From Wallemia ichthyophaga EXF-994 (lineage: Eukaryota; Basidiomycota; Wallemiomycetes; Wallemiales; Wallemiaceae), in contig NW_008806276.1 of the NCBI RefSeq assembly GCF_000400465.1, positions 434,001 to 498,000 of the forward strand: a stretch of DNA of 64,000 nucleotides. Reading direction: 5' to 3'. A program made the translations under genes and the position numbers. Within the stretch, counting starts at the first letter, position 1; each line of letters starts with the position of its first letter. The notes under the pieces are model-generated. The model saw nothing but the letters and a program-made list of their open reading frames with translations, ran no database searches and had not been told where the DNA came from. Of the stretch, positions 54,269 through 63,697 are shown piece after piece.

Positions 54269-54585
54269 AGTGTGCGCAGTCGTCGCTGTAAGTTGGAGTC
54301 CGTGAACATTCCAGTGAGGATGATCCCTGTCTGTCACTTTGAAGCTCTATTCTGGGAACAGTGCATTCCTTTATGGTAAAGGGCAAATTAACTTAAACAT
54401 TATAGATACCCGTGTCTGTGAGCGTGATGAATATAGTGTGTGTGAGAGCGCGCCGCTGTCTTGCTTTCTTCCATGCTAGATTGCCACATTACGTCATTGA
54501 AGGCGGCAACTTGGAATCGAGAATGCCGATTTACACTGGTACAAGGGAAATAAATGACTGATACTGATAAACTACATGCTAATCA
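54269..54585. other. Intergenic region upstream of the DUF4436 gene
   Basis: 317 bp containing the DUF4436 promoter and the 3' flank of the RING ligase gene. No coding frame or RNA gene was seen. Confidence 0.4.
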
Positions 54586-56169
54586 TCACTCATCATCCTC
54601 GTCTGAGATGATAACCTTCTTGCGTCTGGGCGGAGCAGGGGCAAAGGCACTAAAGCTACTTTCAGCTTGGTTAGGCAGCCAATGGTCATATTCGTGGCGT
54701 TTTTCGTGGTTTTCTTCATGAGACTCTGCGTCATCTCTAATATTCCCATCATCTTCATCTGTGCTTAGTGCCTCTTCTTCTGAAGCGTCAACATTCGACC
54801 AGCTATCCGCGATTTCGACATCGTTACGGCTGTTGTTGATAAAGTCGTCCTCCTCATCATCTTCGTTGTATCGCTCCCAGCCCGGCCGTTCTGACACGCC
54901 AAAAAAGGCACTCGCTGGCGAGAGTCTTTGTGAAGTTGATGATACTGATGATACTGGGGTATTTGAGTGTGATTGAGATGATGGTGAGTTTGAATTTGAG
55001 TGTGAGTGGTCAGAGCGTTCTTCTGGGTGCTCTTGGCTGTTGCGTCTGTCAAATGAAGAGTCCCACGTTCTCCTCACTCGGTCGGTAGCTGTGAGTAGAT
55101 TCCTGACGCGTTCCCGCTCACTGCCACTATCGTCACCCTCGTCGCTCTCTCCATGCTCATCATGCTCCTCGCCATTCTCCTGGACCCAATTACCACGTTC
55201 ATCTCTCCTATTAGACCTACTTTCAAGCCCTAACGCAGATTCCATGGCATTTGTAACTCGAGTGGCCATTTCGTCCTCGCTCGAGTTCTCCTCTTCGCCG
55301 TCTTCTTCGCTCCATTCATCGGACTCTGCATCAGTATAAAGTTCTCCGCTTTGCCCAAATTAGCTGTGTATTAGAACCACAATAAACCCACCATTGCGTA
55401 CAAACGCCACCGACGAGCTCTCCTGTGCACCTGCCACAGCGCATAACACCATCTTCTCTATCCATCACTGGCTGGTACTCGCCGCCTGGTCTGAACACCT
55501 TGGCCCAGACATCGCCGTTGCGTGTGGGTGGCACATCGAGAGATTCACTGTGCGCGGCAGCGGTGATTTGCGCGAGCTCCTTGACGATAAAGAGCTCATT
55601 CGGTCTCGAGCGAATAGGGGCGCGACAGCTGGGACAGACTTTGGCAGTACGCGGGTTGCCGTTAGTATCGCGGGTAAACCACGAGTGTAAGCAGGAAAAG
55701 CAAGCGACATGACCGCATGTGAGGCTATTGCGCGGTGATTAGTGGGAATGCTGGTGTAGTGAAAGAAGAGCGTACCCGTATGGCTCAATCATGTATTCCA
55801 TGCATATTGAACATTGAAGAACGTTCCTGGGACGCGTTAGAGCCGCGCTCGCCGCTGCAGATCCACCCACTTGATCTTGTCTAGTGCTTCTCGGTGTGAG
55901 AATAAAGTGACGTAGCTGGATTAGTACTGCTCACACTGCGACTGGGCATTTATCGTAGCCTCCTTGAATTCCAACTCCTTCTTGAGACGCTCAGCCTCCT
56001 CGCTGCTCCGCTGCGTGCGCTCATCAACCGCCTTATCAAGCTCAAGTGCGAATGCTCTGCCCCCGGAAATCGGTGGCTGAGAGAGCGATTCTGTGCTGCT
56101 CTTGTCATTCTCTTTGTCTTTATTTCCTGCTGACATTCTCCGCCTTTTCTTATTCTCAGGTGAGGCCAT
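54586..56169 (-). CDS. RING-finger E3 ubiquitin ligase, Psh1-like
   Basis: About 477 aa from exons 55937-56169, 55776-55880 (5' end uncertain; 55886 or 55889 also keep frame), 55392-55724 and 54586-55348. The C3HC4 RING reads CSICMEYMIEPYG, LTCGHVACFSCLHSWF and VCPSCRAPIRSRPNELFIVK, as in Psh1, the yeast ligase that removes misplaced centromeric histone H3 (Cse4). A second zinc-binding region, GVMRCGRCTGELVGGVCTQC, follows. The N-terminus is basic then helical; the C-terminal 230 residues are Ser/Glu/Asp-rich with strong acidic runs (DEDD) and a basic RRKKVIISDEDDE end. The Psh1 name rests on RING spacing and is tentative. Confidence 0.75.
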
Positions 56170-56194
56170 ATGAGTGTTGTAAACAACCATCAAG
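56170..56194. promoter_or_regulatory. 25-bp divergent intergenic region
   Basis: Only 25 bp separate the start codons of the RING ligase (minus) and the universal stress protein (plus). In this interval a further in-frame ATG (56190) exists for the minus gene, so the true gap could be smaller still. Confidence 0.5.
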
Positions 56195-57264
56195 ATGGAT
56201 TCTTCGCAGCACGTCAGACCGATCATCAGGACACAGCCCCCGAGTCCAGCAGATACTGGTGCCAGCGCAGGCACCGGCAGCGTTCCTCCGCGTTCCCAGA
56301 CGGTGTCTAATGATCGCATTGGCTATCGCCGCAAGGTGGGTGCGCCATCTGTGGATACGAGCATTCCTGAGTACATTTAGGTCGGATTCGATAGCATGGA
56401 TGAATATCTCACTGGGCATCCCTTATCCACGCTCACACTGCAGGTGTGTAGGCCTTTTAAGCTCAACCCAGCTCAAACAAGCGTACAATGTCGTTAATAC
56501 TCTACAGTCCACAACTTCCGATTACAAGAGGTTAAAGAACAGTCGCATTTTCCTCGTTGGAGCTTCTACGGACGTCAATGGCCAGAGGTGGGCGTGATGT
56601 TTGTCCCGAGTTTGAACAAGACGCTCACCACCTAACTAGAGCACTCGACTTCGTACTTATGAACTTGCTAGAGAATGGCGATGAGATTGTGGCTATGAGG
56701 GTTTTCGACGACGAGCAGCGTGCGTAATGCTTTCATTGGTTTGTGAACCCTCTCACACCACACAGGCAATCAGGATAATGCACGTGAGGAAGCCGAGGAG
56801 CTCCTCGAGAGTATTCGTGTTAAGAACGATGAATTTGACAACAGACAGGTGAGTCTGAAACGCCACTGTATCTGAAACCGCTCACGTTGCTCAGATATCA
56901 ATCGTTGTTGAGTTCATAGCAGGCAAGATAACCACAGCTATACGCTCGCTCATTTCGCTCCATCGCCCTGACTCGTTCGTTGTCGGCTCGCGCGGTAAAT
57001 CAGGTACGTGGACGCAGTTGTCGTCCGCGTTCGCCTCAGTCAGGTCAGGCGCAGGGACTGCTGGCGGTATGGGGTCGGTTTCGAGGTTTGTCGGAGTATT
57101 TGAGAGTAGCTGGAACAACACCTCTGACATTGCGTAGATGGAGTCTGAGTAACTCTAAGGTGCCCACTATTGTGGTTAGAAATGATGCCAAAGTGAAGGA
57201 ATCGCTGGCGAAGCGCGCCAATGACAGCAAGAGACGCTCATACCACTCGCTGCTACAAACTTAG
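56195..57264 (+). CDS. Universal stress protein (UspA domain)
   Basis: 237 aa from eight exons: 56195-56335, 56381-56443, 56508-56587, 56640-56719, 56766-56848, 56895-57003, 57055-57085 and 57138-57264 (introns 40-64 nt). Pattern: IGYRRKVGFDSMDEYL, DYKRLKNSRIFLVGASTDVN, ALDFVLMNLLENGDEIVAMR, AREEAEELLESI, ISIVVEFIAGKITTAIRSLI, FVVGSRGKSGTAGGMGSVSR, WSLSNSKVPTIVVRN. The GSRG...GSVSR loop is the ATP-binding motif. A simpler two-exon reading of the 3' end is open for longer but loses this motif. Only the 31-nt exon 57055-57085 plus a 52-nt intron restore the family pattern GSVSKYCLQNSPVPVIVVR in length. Role: stress-related nucleotide-binding protein, target unknown. Confidence 0.83.
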
Positions 57265-57646
57265 AGTGTATACTGTGGTGACTTGGCGCAGATCAGATAA
57301 TGACTTGTTGAGAAATAAAGCTCGCAAGGCACATAGAGTACACGACGGATAATCGTTATAATGATTTTTGTACGATATTTGAATGTAACTTTACTCATTG
57401 CAACTGATATGATTAGCGGGAAATTTTTGGTGATGCTTAGCTATGTTTTTAAGATTAAACTTATGTTTGTAGAATTATAGATTATATATATATAGTTTAA
57501 GACTAGTCTTGTAATCTTGTTCAAAGGGGGGACTGGCTGGCTGTACAAGGACGGAAGATTCATAAAATGCATTCGAAAATCACACTAGATTAGTTTTGTG
57601 AGTGACAAGATCATTTAAGTACCCTTAAATATTCTCAACTTGATAT

Positions 57647-57692
57647 TAATGGCTTAGTGGTGAAATGTGCACTACAAAGATCTGAACTTTGG
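57647..57692 (+). pseudogene. tRNA-like relic, copy 2
   Basis: TAATGGCTTAGTGGTGAAAT has an A-box and D-arm look, and ACAAAGATCTGAACTTTGG forms a 5-bp stem with a 7-nt loop (anticodon position CTG). No acceptor pairing or GGTTCGANTCC B box follows within 60 bp, so it looks like a tRNA 5' half or degenerate copy. Confidence 0.4.
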
Positions 57693-58094
57693 TGATGTAA
57701 TGATGCGTACAGAGAGTGGCTTAGAAGGTATTTGAGACAATCATTAACGTCTAATTAGTTGTTACTTTAATCTTTGTGTCATCCCTTGAAGCGCTTATCC
57801 GTCACCTCACGTCATTCCCTCTCTCGACCAACCTCCAAAAGAGTAAATCATGGCAATCAGATTTGCAGCTCAATCACCGCGGCAAACAGTAGATAATGAA
57901 AAACGACAAAAGCGCCCAAAAAAGTAGCTTAGACAGCCTCCTAACGAACAGTCGAGGTGCGCTTCCAAGTATTATTGATAGGATTACGACAACATGAAAA
58001 CGCTGAATATAGATACAAACAGGCCTCAACTGATTGATTTTCTTGTTATTCAAAACGACAAGAATATATAGTGGCAAAGAGAAAGGGATGACAT

Positions 58095-58207
58095 GTCAGT
58101 TTGGCCGAGTGGTTAAGGCGCTTGATTAGAATTTCATAAGTGGAGTTCTTCCAAAGCATACTATCAAGTACTCTTGTAGTGCGTAGGTTCGAATCCTACA
58201 GCTGACG
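58095..58207 (+). tRNA. tRNA-Ser(AGA) with 31-nt intron, copy 2
   Basis: Same 113-nt gene as the left copy, with identical mature sequence and one A-to-G change in the intron (TAAGTGAAG versus TAAGTGGAG). TTTT at 58213-58216 can terminate Pol III. The paired acceptor, D, anticodon and T arms are all intact, so both copies should be functional. Confidence 0.95.
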
Positions 58208-58374
58208 AATACTTTTGCACTTTCATCCGTTTATTTTTGGACTGGGCGGCTCCTACAAAAATCACATAAGTTGCTATTTATCTGAATTCACATTTGTGAT
58301 AATTTAAAGAATTTATTGTTATTTTACCAAGCTGGCCGATTAGCCACTGAGCTCGTTGGACTATCTCTTCGAGG

Positions 58375-59996
58375 ATGGGATTCAGCGGGGGACTCGTGAG
58401 TGGTGTGGAATGCACTAATTCAGCTCTACTCACTCAATACAGCAAATAACAGATCTCAACGATTTTATAACGCCTGGTCAGGAATGCATAAAGCCAGTCA
58501 AAGAATCGAATCAACCGGCGCAGACAGAGACAGCGCCAGAGCCTGCACCAGATGCGCCAACGACGCAAATATCGATTGGCGAGAACGGCGAGTATTTCGA
58601 GCAGAACCAAAAGCTCGAGAAGGCTGAAATAACCCTCAATGACTGCTTGGCCTGTTCTGGGTGCATTACATCAGCAGAGACAGTTCTGATAGAGTCTCAA
58701 TCACACAAGGAGGTGCAAAAGTACCTCAGTAGCACCTCCGATAAGAAAACTATGATCGCATCCATCGCTCCCCAGACTCTGGCGTCCATTTCGGCGTCGT
58801 TGGGCAGCACACCGTCAAACGAAATCTTACTACGGAGACTACGCCACCAACTCAAAGATATTGGTTTCGATTACGTTTTCGATACCACATTCAGTCGGCA
58901 TTTATCGCTGGTTGAGATTGTCAACGAGTTCAACTCGCTCGACCAATCAAACCGCCTCCTTCTCACTTCGGCTTGTCCCGGATGGATCTGTTACGTCGAG
59001 AAAACGCACGGTGAGCTTATCCCCTTCATCAGCACCACCAAGTCTCCCCAACAAATTATGGGGTCGCTTGTGAAATACTGGTTTAGTCAGCACATCAACA
59101 AGACACCCAGCGATGTCTACCACGTCACCATAATGCCCTGCTACGACAAGAAGCTCGAAGCATCGCGACAGGATTTCTACAGCGACTTGTATCAGACCAG
59201 AGATGTCGACTGTGTGTTAACATCAGGTGAAATCGGGTTGTTATTCGATACGCCAGTGAATTTAGAGGTGAACGTGCCAAATGAAAACAGTTTATCGTTC
59301 GAGGAACAAGTCATACCTCATCACATCCAACACCCTGGCACATCGTCGGGCTCATACCTCGAAAACATCCTTAACTTGCTACGTCTCCAAACACCAAACT
59401 TACGACTGGAAACTCATTCACCTCGCAACTTGGCAGATTCCGTAGAATATCTCCTCATCAATGACGAAAATGAATGTGTATTCAAGGGTGCAAAATGCTA
59501 CGGTTTCAAGAATATACAAAATTTAGTTCGTAAAGTAGGCAAAGAGAGGGGAGTAAGCAGCGGAAGGGGAGCTGCAGGTCGCATGGCAGCAAGTCGTGGC
59601 AGAGTACGTACTCGTAACACGGGCAATCCACACGACAGCAAGACATTAGATTTCGTCGAAGTGATGGCCTGTCCGTCAGGGTGCATTAATGGAGGAGGGC
59701 AACTAAAACCTGGAATTAGTACAGACAAGGAGGGTAATGAACGTGATTGGGATAGTGAGGGTGTGGCTGTAAATCCATCCAAGAACATCGAAGAGAGTGT
59801 GCGGTGGTCTACGAAGAATTGGATTGGTAGAGTTGAAGATATATATTGGCGGGCTAGTGAGGATTCGAAAACACTTACGGTCTCCCAAGTTGACGCCAAG
59901 GCGGGTGAGATGCTCGCGGCGCTTGCAAAAGAGCACCTCCGGACGGAGTATCATGCAGTCGAATCTGAAACTAGCGGATTAGCGGTACAGTGGTAG
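58375..59996 (+). CDS. NAR1: Cytosolic iron-sulfur assembly protein Nar1
   Basis: 524 aa from exons 58375-58395 and 58443-59996 (47-nt intron). Nar1 is a hydrogenase-like protein of the CIA machinery that passes 4Fe-4S clusters to cytosolic and nuclear apoproteins. The start MGFSGGL-QITDLNDFITPGQ gives the conserved first Cys (QECIKP). The N-terminal cluster loop LNDCLACSGCITSAE, then SACPGWICYVEK and MPCYDKKLEASR, and the C-terminal FVEVMACPSGCINGGGQLKP are all present; the final LAVQW is the Trp-ending CIA-targeting tail. A low-complexity insert (GRGAAGRMAASRGRVRTRN) precedes the CPSGC motif. Only 52 bp separate it from the inverted repeat. Confidence 0.94.
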
Positions 59997-60059
59997 CTGT
60001 CGTGCCTTATAGATTGTAACTTATATTTGCATTGTTGCATTTTTCACACTCATACCATA

Positions 60060-61457
60060 ATGATGAGGTCAGATCGGCGGGAATACTTGGTAGTGGGATT
60101 CACGAGTATCGTAGCGCTTTCTACGTTGTATGCCATGTACAAATTGAATAAAGAGAATAAGAAGAAGAAGGCTCAGTACAGCCCGATCATAATCGAGGAT
60201 CATCGACAGATTGCGGACGGGTTGACTGATTTGATTGGTGGGATGGGAGCTGTGTATTTTGGTACTAGCTTATACTCACCTCAGGCAACACACCTCTGAT
60301 ACGGATACCGTCGCTATCGAATGCGCTCGGCGTCGACATTCTGGTGAGCGCTGAGCTTGTACAATACCCGCGCTAATTACTGTTCAGGGTAAATGTGAAT
60401 TCATGAATCCTGGTGGAAGCGTCAAGGACAGAGTGGCGTTAAAGAGTGAGCTCTTACTGTAATTGGGAACTATCTGCTCACGCGCACGCACTATCCAGTC
60501 ATACAGGATGCGGAAGACAGAGGCGATCTCGCACCGCATACGAACTCGTGCATTTTCGAAGGAACAGTAGGAAGTACTGGGATATCAATAGCAATGGTAT
60601 CCAAAGCCAAGGGATACAGAGCAGGTAGGTTGGAATTGTGTACAACACACCCAAATTAACCCCCAGAAGCTATCATAATGCCAGACGACGTCTCGGCTGA
60701 AAAGGCTGACCTTCTTGTCAAACTTGGTGCCGAAGTGGAGAAAGTTAGACCAGCATCTATAATTGACAAGAAACAGTTTGTAAATCTAGCGAAAGTGCGC
60801 GCATCACAATATACCGAGCGTACGGACAAAGCAGTCGGTTACTTTGCAGATCAATTCGAGCGTCTGAGCAATTGGCACGCACATTATGACGGAACAGCCC
60901 CCGAGATTTGGAAACAAACTGAAGATGGTCAGTTCAGCGCATTCGTAAGCGGCGCTGGTACGGGTGGGACTATCAGCGGTTGTGCCACATACTTTAAACA
61001 GCGCAATAGCAATATCAAAACCATCCTCGCTGATCCTGAAGGATCAGGTTTGTACAACAGGGTCAAATATGGCGTTATGTTCGCTTCTCAAGAAAAGGAA
61101 GGCACAAAGCGACGCCATCAAGTTGATAGTATCGTCGAAGGTATTGGGATTAACAGGCTGACAGCCAATTTTGAGCAAGGGCTGGAACACATAAATGATG
61201 CTGTTAGAGTGAGCGATGAGGAAGCTGTTGCTATGAGCAGATATATCATGGCTAATGATGGTCTCTTTTTGGGCTCGTCATCCGCTTGCAATCTCGTGGC
61301 TGCGGTGCGAAGTGCAAAGAAGATGGAGAAAGGCTCATCGATTGTCACTATTCTATGCGATAGCGGTGGTAGACACCTTAGTAGATTCTGGGATGACAGC
61401 AGGCTGGAGGAGTTGGGCATAAAGGTTAGGAGCGATATATATGATATAATTGCATAG
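60060..61457 (+). CDS. Membrane-anchored cysteine synthase-like PLP enzyme
   Basis: 403 aa from exons 60060-60237, 60285-60343, 60388-60445, 60499-60624 and 60667-61457 (introns 47, 44, 53 and 42 nt). Fold-type II PLP enzyme of the O-acetylserine sulfhydrylase family. An N-terminal span (EYLVVGFTSIVALSTLYAMY) followed by Lys-rich NKENKKKK marks the fungal mitochondrial-outer-membrane cysteine synthase 2 group. Catalytic parts: GNTPLIRIPSLS, CEFMNPGGSVKDRVALKIIQ with the PLP lysine, EGTVGSTGISIAMV, IIMPDDVSAEK, FVSGAGTGGTISGCATYF and ILCDSGGRHLSRFW. Inserts around residues 270-290 are typical of that group. Physiological substrate is uncertain. Confidence 0.87.
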
Positions 61458-61516
61458 TTACAGATAGATTGATGCATATTTTGATACAGAATAAGGACCA
61501 ACAGTAACACTAGGCA

Positions 61517-62552
61517 CTAGAATCGTTTCGCTTGTTTTTGTTTCCAAACGGAGTGTGCAATCTTTGCGATAACCGCAAACAAAGCCAAAACAAAAGAATA
61601 AGTGATAAAGTTAACGATTGTCTTGAAGAATGTCTTGGATTTAGCTTTCTTAGTGTTGCGCATTTTTTCTTGAGCGCGATGATTTACGCCTCTCTCCGCA
61701 ATCTCGTTGGTGTCAACAGAGATGATATCATGGTTATCTGCGATTTCGCCTGTAATAGAACTGAAACCGAGGTAAGGGTGGAGTGGAAGTTGAACATCTT
61801 CAATCATAAAACACTCCTCCCACTCGCCCCACTTCTTTGTTTGTACTTCAAGCTTGATATATTTAGATTTCAAGTAAGAGAATCTAGCTTTTGGTGTAAC
61901 TTCCGCTTTACGGAACTTGAGAGAGCAGCCATCAAGGCTTTGATCCTGGCCGTCGGTGCTGGTATCGTAGAGAGTGCGGCCATCACCTAACATGGCAGAT
62001 ATTCTAGGGAAGGGGTATGAGTGACGACTGTTTGCGTACGTGTCGAAGAAGACACCGAGACCATAGAAGTTGTTGACGCTGCCAAAGACTTCGCCCTCTT
62101 TGTTCCTCCCCTGAGTGAGCCACATAGCGAATCCATCGCCATACATGTGATTGTTTCTCCCACCGACTTTAAACTCGAATTCAACTTGGTAGCTGGAAAC
62201 GGTGATTGGAAGCCTCGACCAAATCCAGCCACGCTCGGATTGCTTATCTTGTGTGAGGCGTATATGATTATTAGCGTCTATAATTGTCGATCCACCAAAA
62301 TCCCACCAACGATTGCTGGAGCCGTGTGAGTTGGCAGGAGAACGAGGAAACGGACTCACTTGAGCTCTTGATCAACGTAAGGAGCAGATATCGAGTGCGT
62401 GCGTAGTCTGTGGTTTTGATTAGGAATGCGGATGAGTAGAGAAGAAACGCAGACTTTGTGGTAACGTCGACATCCCTTGAACCGGGACTATCCTTGTACG
62501 TCGCAGACAGTACGAGACCAGCAAGGAATGAAATTCCAGCGAATAATTTCAT
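61517..62552 (-). CDS. L-type lectin cargo receptor (VIP36/ERGIC-53 type)
   Basis: 299 aa from exons 62500-62552, 62360-62407 and 61517-62315 (introns 92 and 44 nt). A signal peptide MKLFAGISFLAGLVLSAT leads into RTHSISAPYVDQELNNRWWD, FGGSTIIDANNHIRLTQDK, GWIWSRLPIT, VEFEFKVGG, GDGFAMWLTQ, VFGSVNNFYGLGVFFDTYAN and LDGCSLKFR, with a Cys pair (DGCS ... EECFMIED), then HPYLGFSSITGEIADNHDII. A C-terminal span (FITYSFVLALFAVIAKIA) ends in the short cytosolic KQKQAKRF, similar to VIP36-type export signals. Binds high-mannose glycoproteins in the early secretory pathway. ERV14 and RER1 are other early-secretory sorting genes in this window. Confidence 0.9.
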
Positions 62553-62604
62553 TTACGATCGTCGTCGTCGGGTGTTGAGAAGGAAATGCTTCTTGATTCT
62601 GTCC
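62553..62604. promoter_or_regulatory. 52-bp divergent intergenic region
   Basis: Between the start codons of the L-type lectin and the RRM-like gene. A CGTCGTCGTCG run (62560-62570) is the only repeat-like pattern. Confidence 0.4.
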
Positions 62605-63682
62605 ATGTCATTCATCGCAAGGGGAATCAAAAACAGAGGGATATCTCCTCGCTTTCAACCGATACGCACGTTCAAGTTATTTATTAGACTGTCAAATGGC
62701 TCATTTAGGTCTCCCTCAGAGGCTTTGACCGTCGCAAGAGTACTTGAGGAGAAATATGGACGCGTGACAAGCATACAGTTTGCTAGAAATCCTGATACAC
62801 ATCAGCTTCTCAATCATGGTTGGATTGAGTTTGATAATGATAGCCCTGACCTAGAAAAGCCTTTCATACAAGTCCCGATACCGAAATCCAGTCCGAAGAG
62901 TAACCTCACTACTTCATTGGAGGATATTAGGCAGGCTTTTACTAGAAATCCTGTCAACGATGCACAGAAGATATTGGAAATCAAATTAGAGCTTGCGATT
63001 GGTGAGTTAGATGGCTACAGAATCTACAGATACTAAATTCTGCTTAGAAAATCAAGTTGTTGATAAGAAAACGAGTACTATTGATTTAATCAGTCGGTAT
63101 GAGTCTATGTTGCGTTTTAACGGTTTCAAGGGCAGCTTAGAAGGTATTAAGAAGGATATCGAGTTGAAATTGGAGAGCAAAGGTGTTGATACAAACCAGC
63201 TCCAGCGGAAGTATCTCATTGAATTAGAGAATCAAAAGAAGTCTGAGGAAGCAACACCTGCTATAGAAACACAAACGAACGTCTCTGATCAGGACTACCA
63301 TACGCTTGCCACTCAATCTGCTTCATTCACACCTGCAACACCTAGATTACAGCTGAGTAGACGTAAGCAGGTTGTACCTGAGAAGACAGAGACGGAGACG
63401 GAGACAGAGACGGAGACACAAGCACAAAGACAAGCAGAAACAGATACTAATAAATCACCTGTTTCATCAACATCGACATGGACAGCGCCCGCATCTCATT
63501 CTGTAAAAGCAGATAACACAAAATCTGCTTCAGAAGAGAAAGCGTTCAGGGCAGGTATAGAAGCACATAAGCGAGCACTTGAATTGCAGGAACAGAAGGA
63601 AAACGAGCGTCTGGAGGCTGCAGAGAGTGAAAGATCTCAATCCAAGGAGAAAAAGAGATCAATTTGGAATTTATTTGGGTGA
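62605..63682 (+). CDS. RRM-like, possibly mitochondrial protein
   Basis: Proposed 349 aa from exons 62605-63001 and 63030-63682 joined by a 28-nt intron (GTGAGT...CTACAG). The N-terminus MSFIARGIKNRGISPRFQPI is Arg-rich and could be a mitochondrial presequence. TFKLFIRLSNGSFRSPSEAL, VLEEKYGRVTSIQFARNPD and NHGWIEF resemble an RRM-type beta-alpha-beta unit. The second half has a helical stretch (DLISRYESMLRFNGFKGSLE), a TETETETET repeat and a charged coiled tail ending IWNLFG. Unspliced, the frame stops at 63036, and a second frame starts with ATG at 63011, so two overlapping genes are the alternative. A 19-nt intron (acceptor at 63020) would also keep frame. Function unknown. Confidence 0.6.
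63389..63418. repeat. GAGACR hexamer repeat
   Basis: Five tandem GAGACG/GAGACA units inside the RRM-like gene encode alternating Glu-Thr. Confidence 0.8.
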
Positions 63683-63697
63683 TGAAGCAATGAGTGG

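Larger units (their letters stand above)
57539..58322 (-). repeat. 784-bp inverted repeat, right copy
   Basis: Reverse-complement counterpart of 30904-31687, equal in length. Substitutions are scattered (for example GTGGGTTTTC versus GTCGTTTTTC near 57895), one of them inside the tRNA intron. The outer end stops 52 bp before the NAR1 start codon. Confidence 0.92.

Noticed and set aside
56980-57264. Single 3' exon for the universal stress protein
   Set aside because: The unspliced frame loses the GSVSR nucleotide-binding loop; two introns restore the family pattern in exact length.
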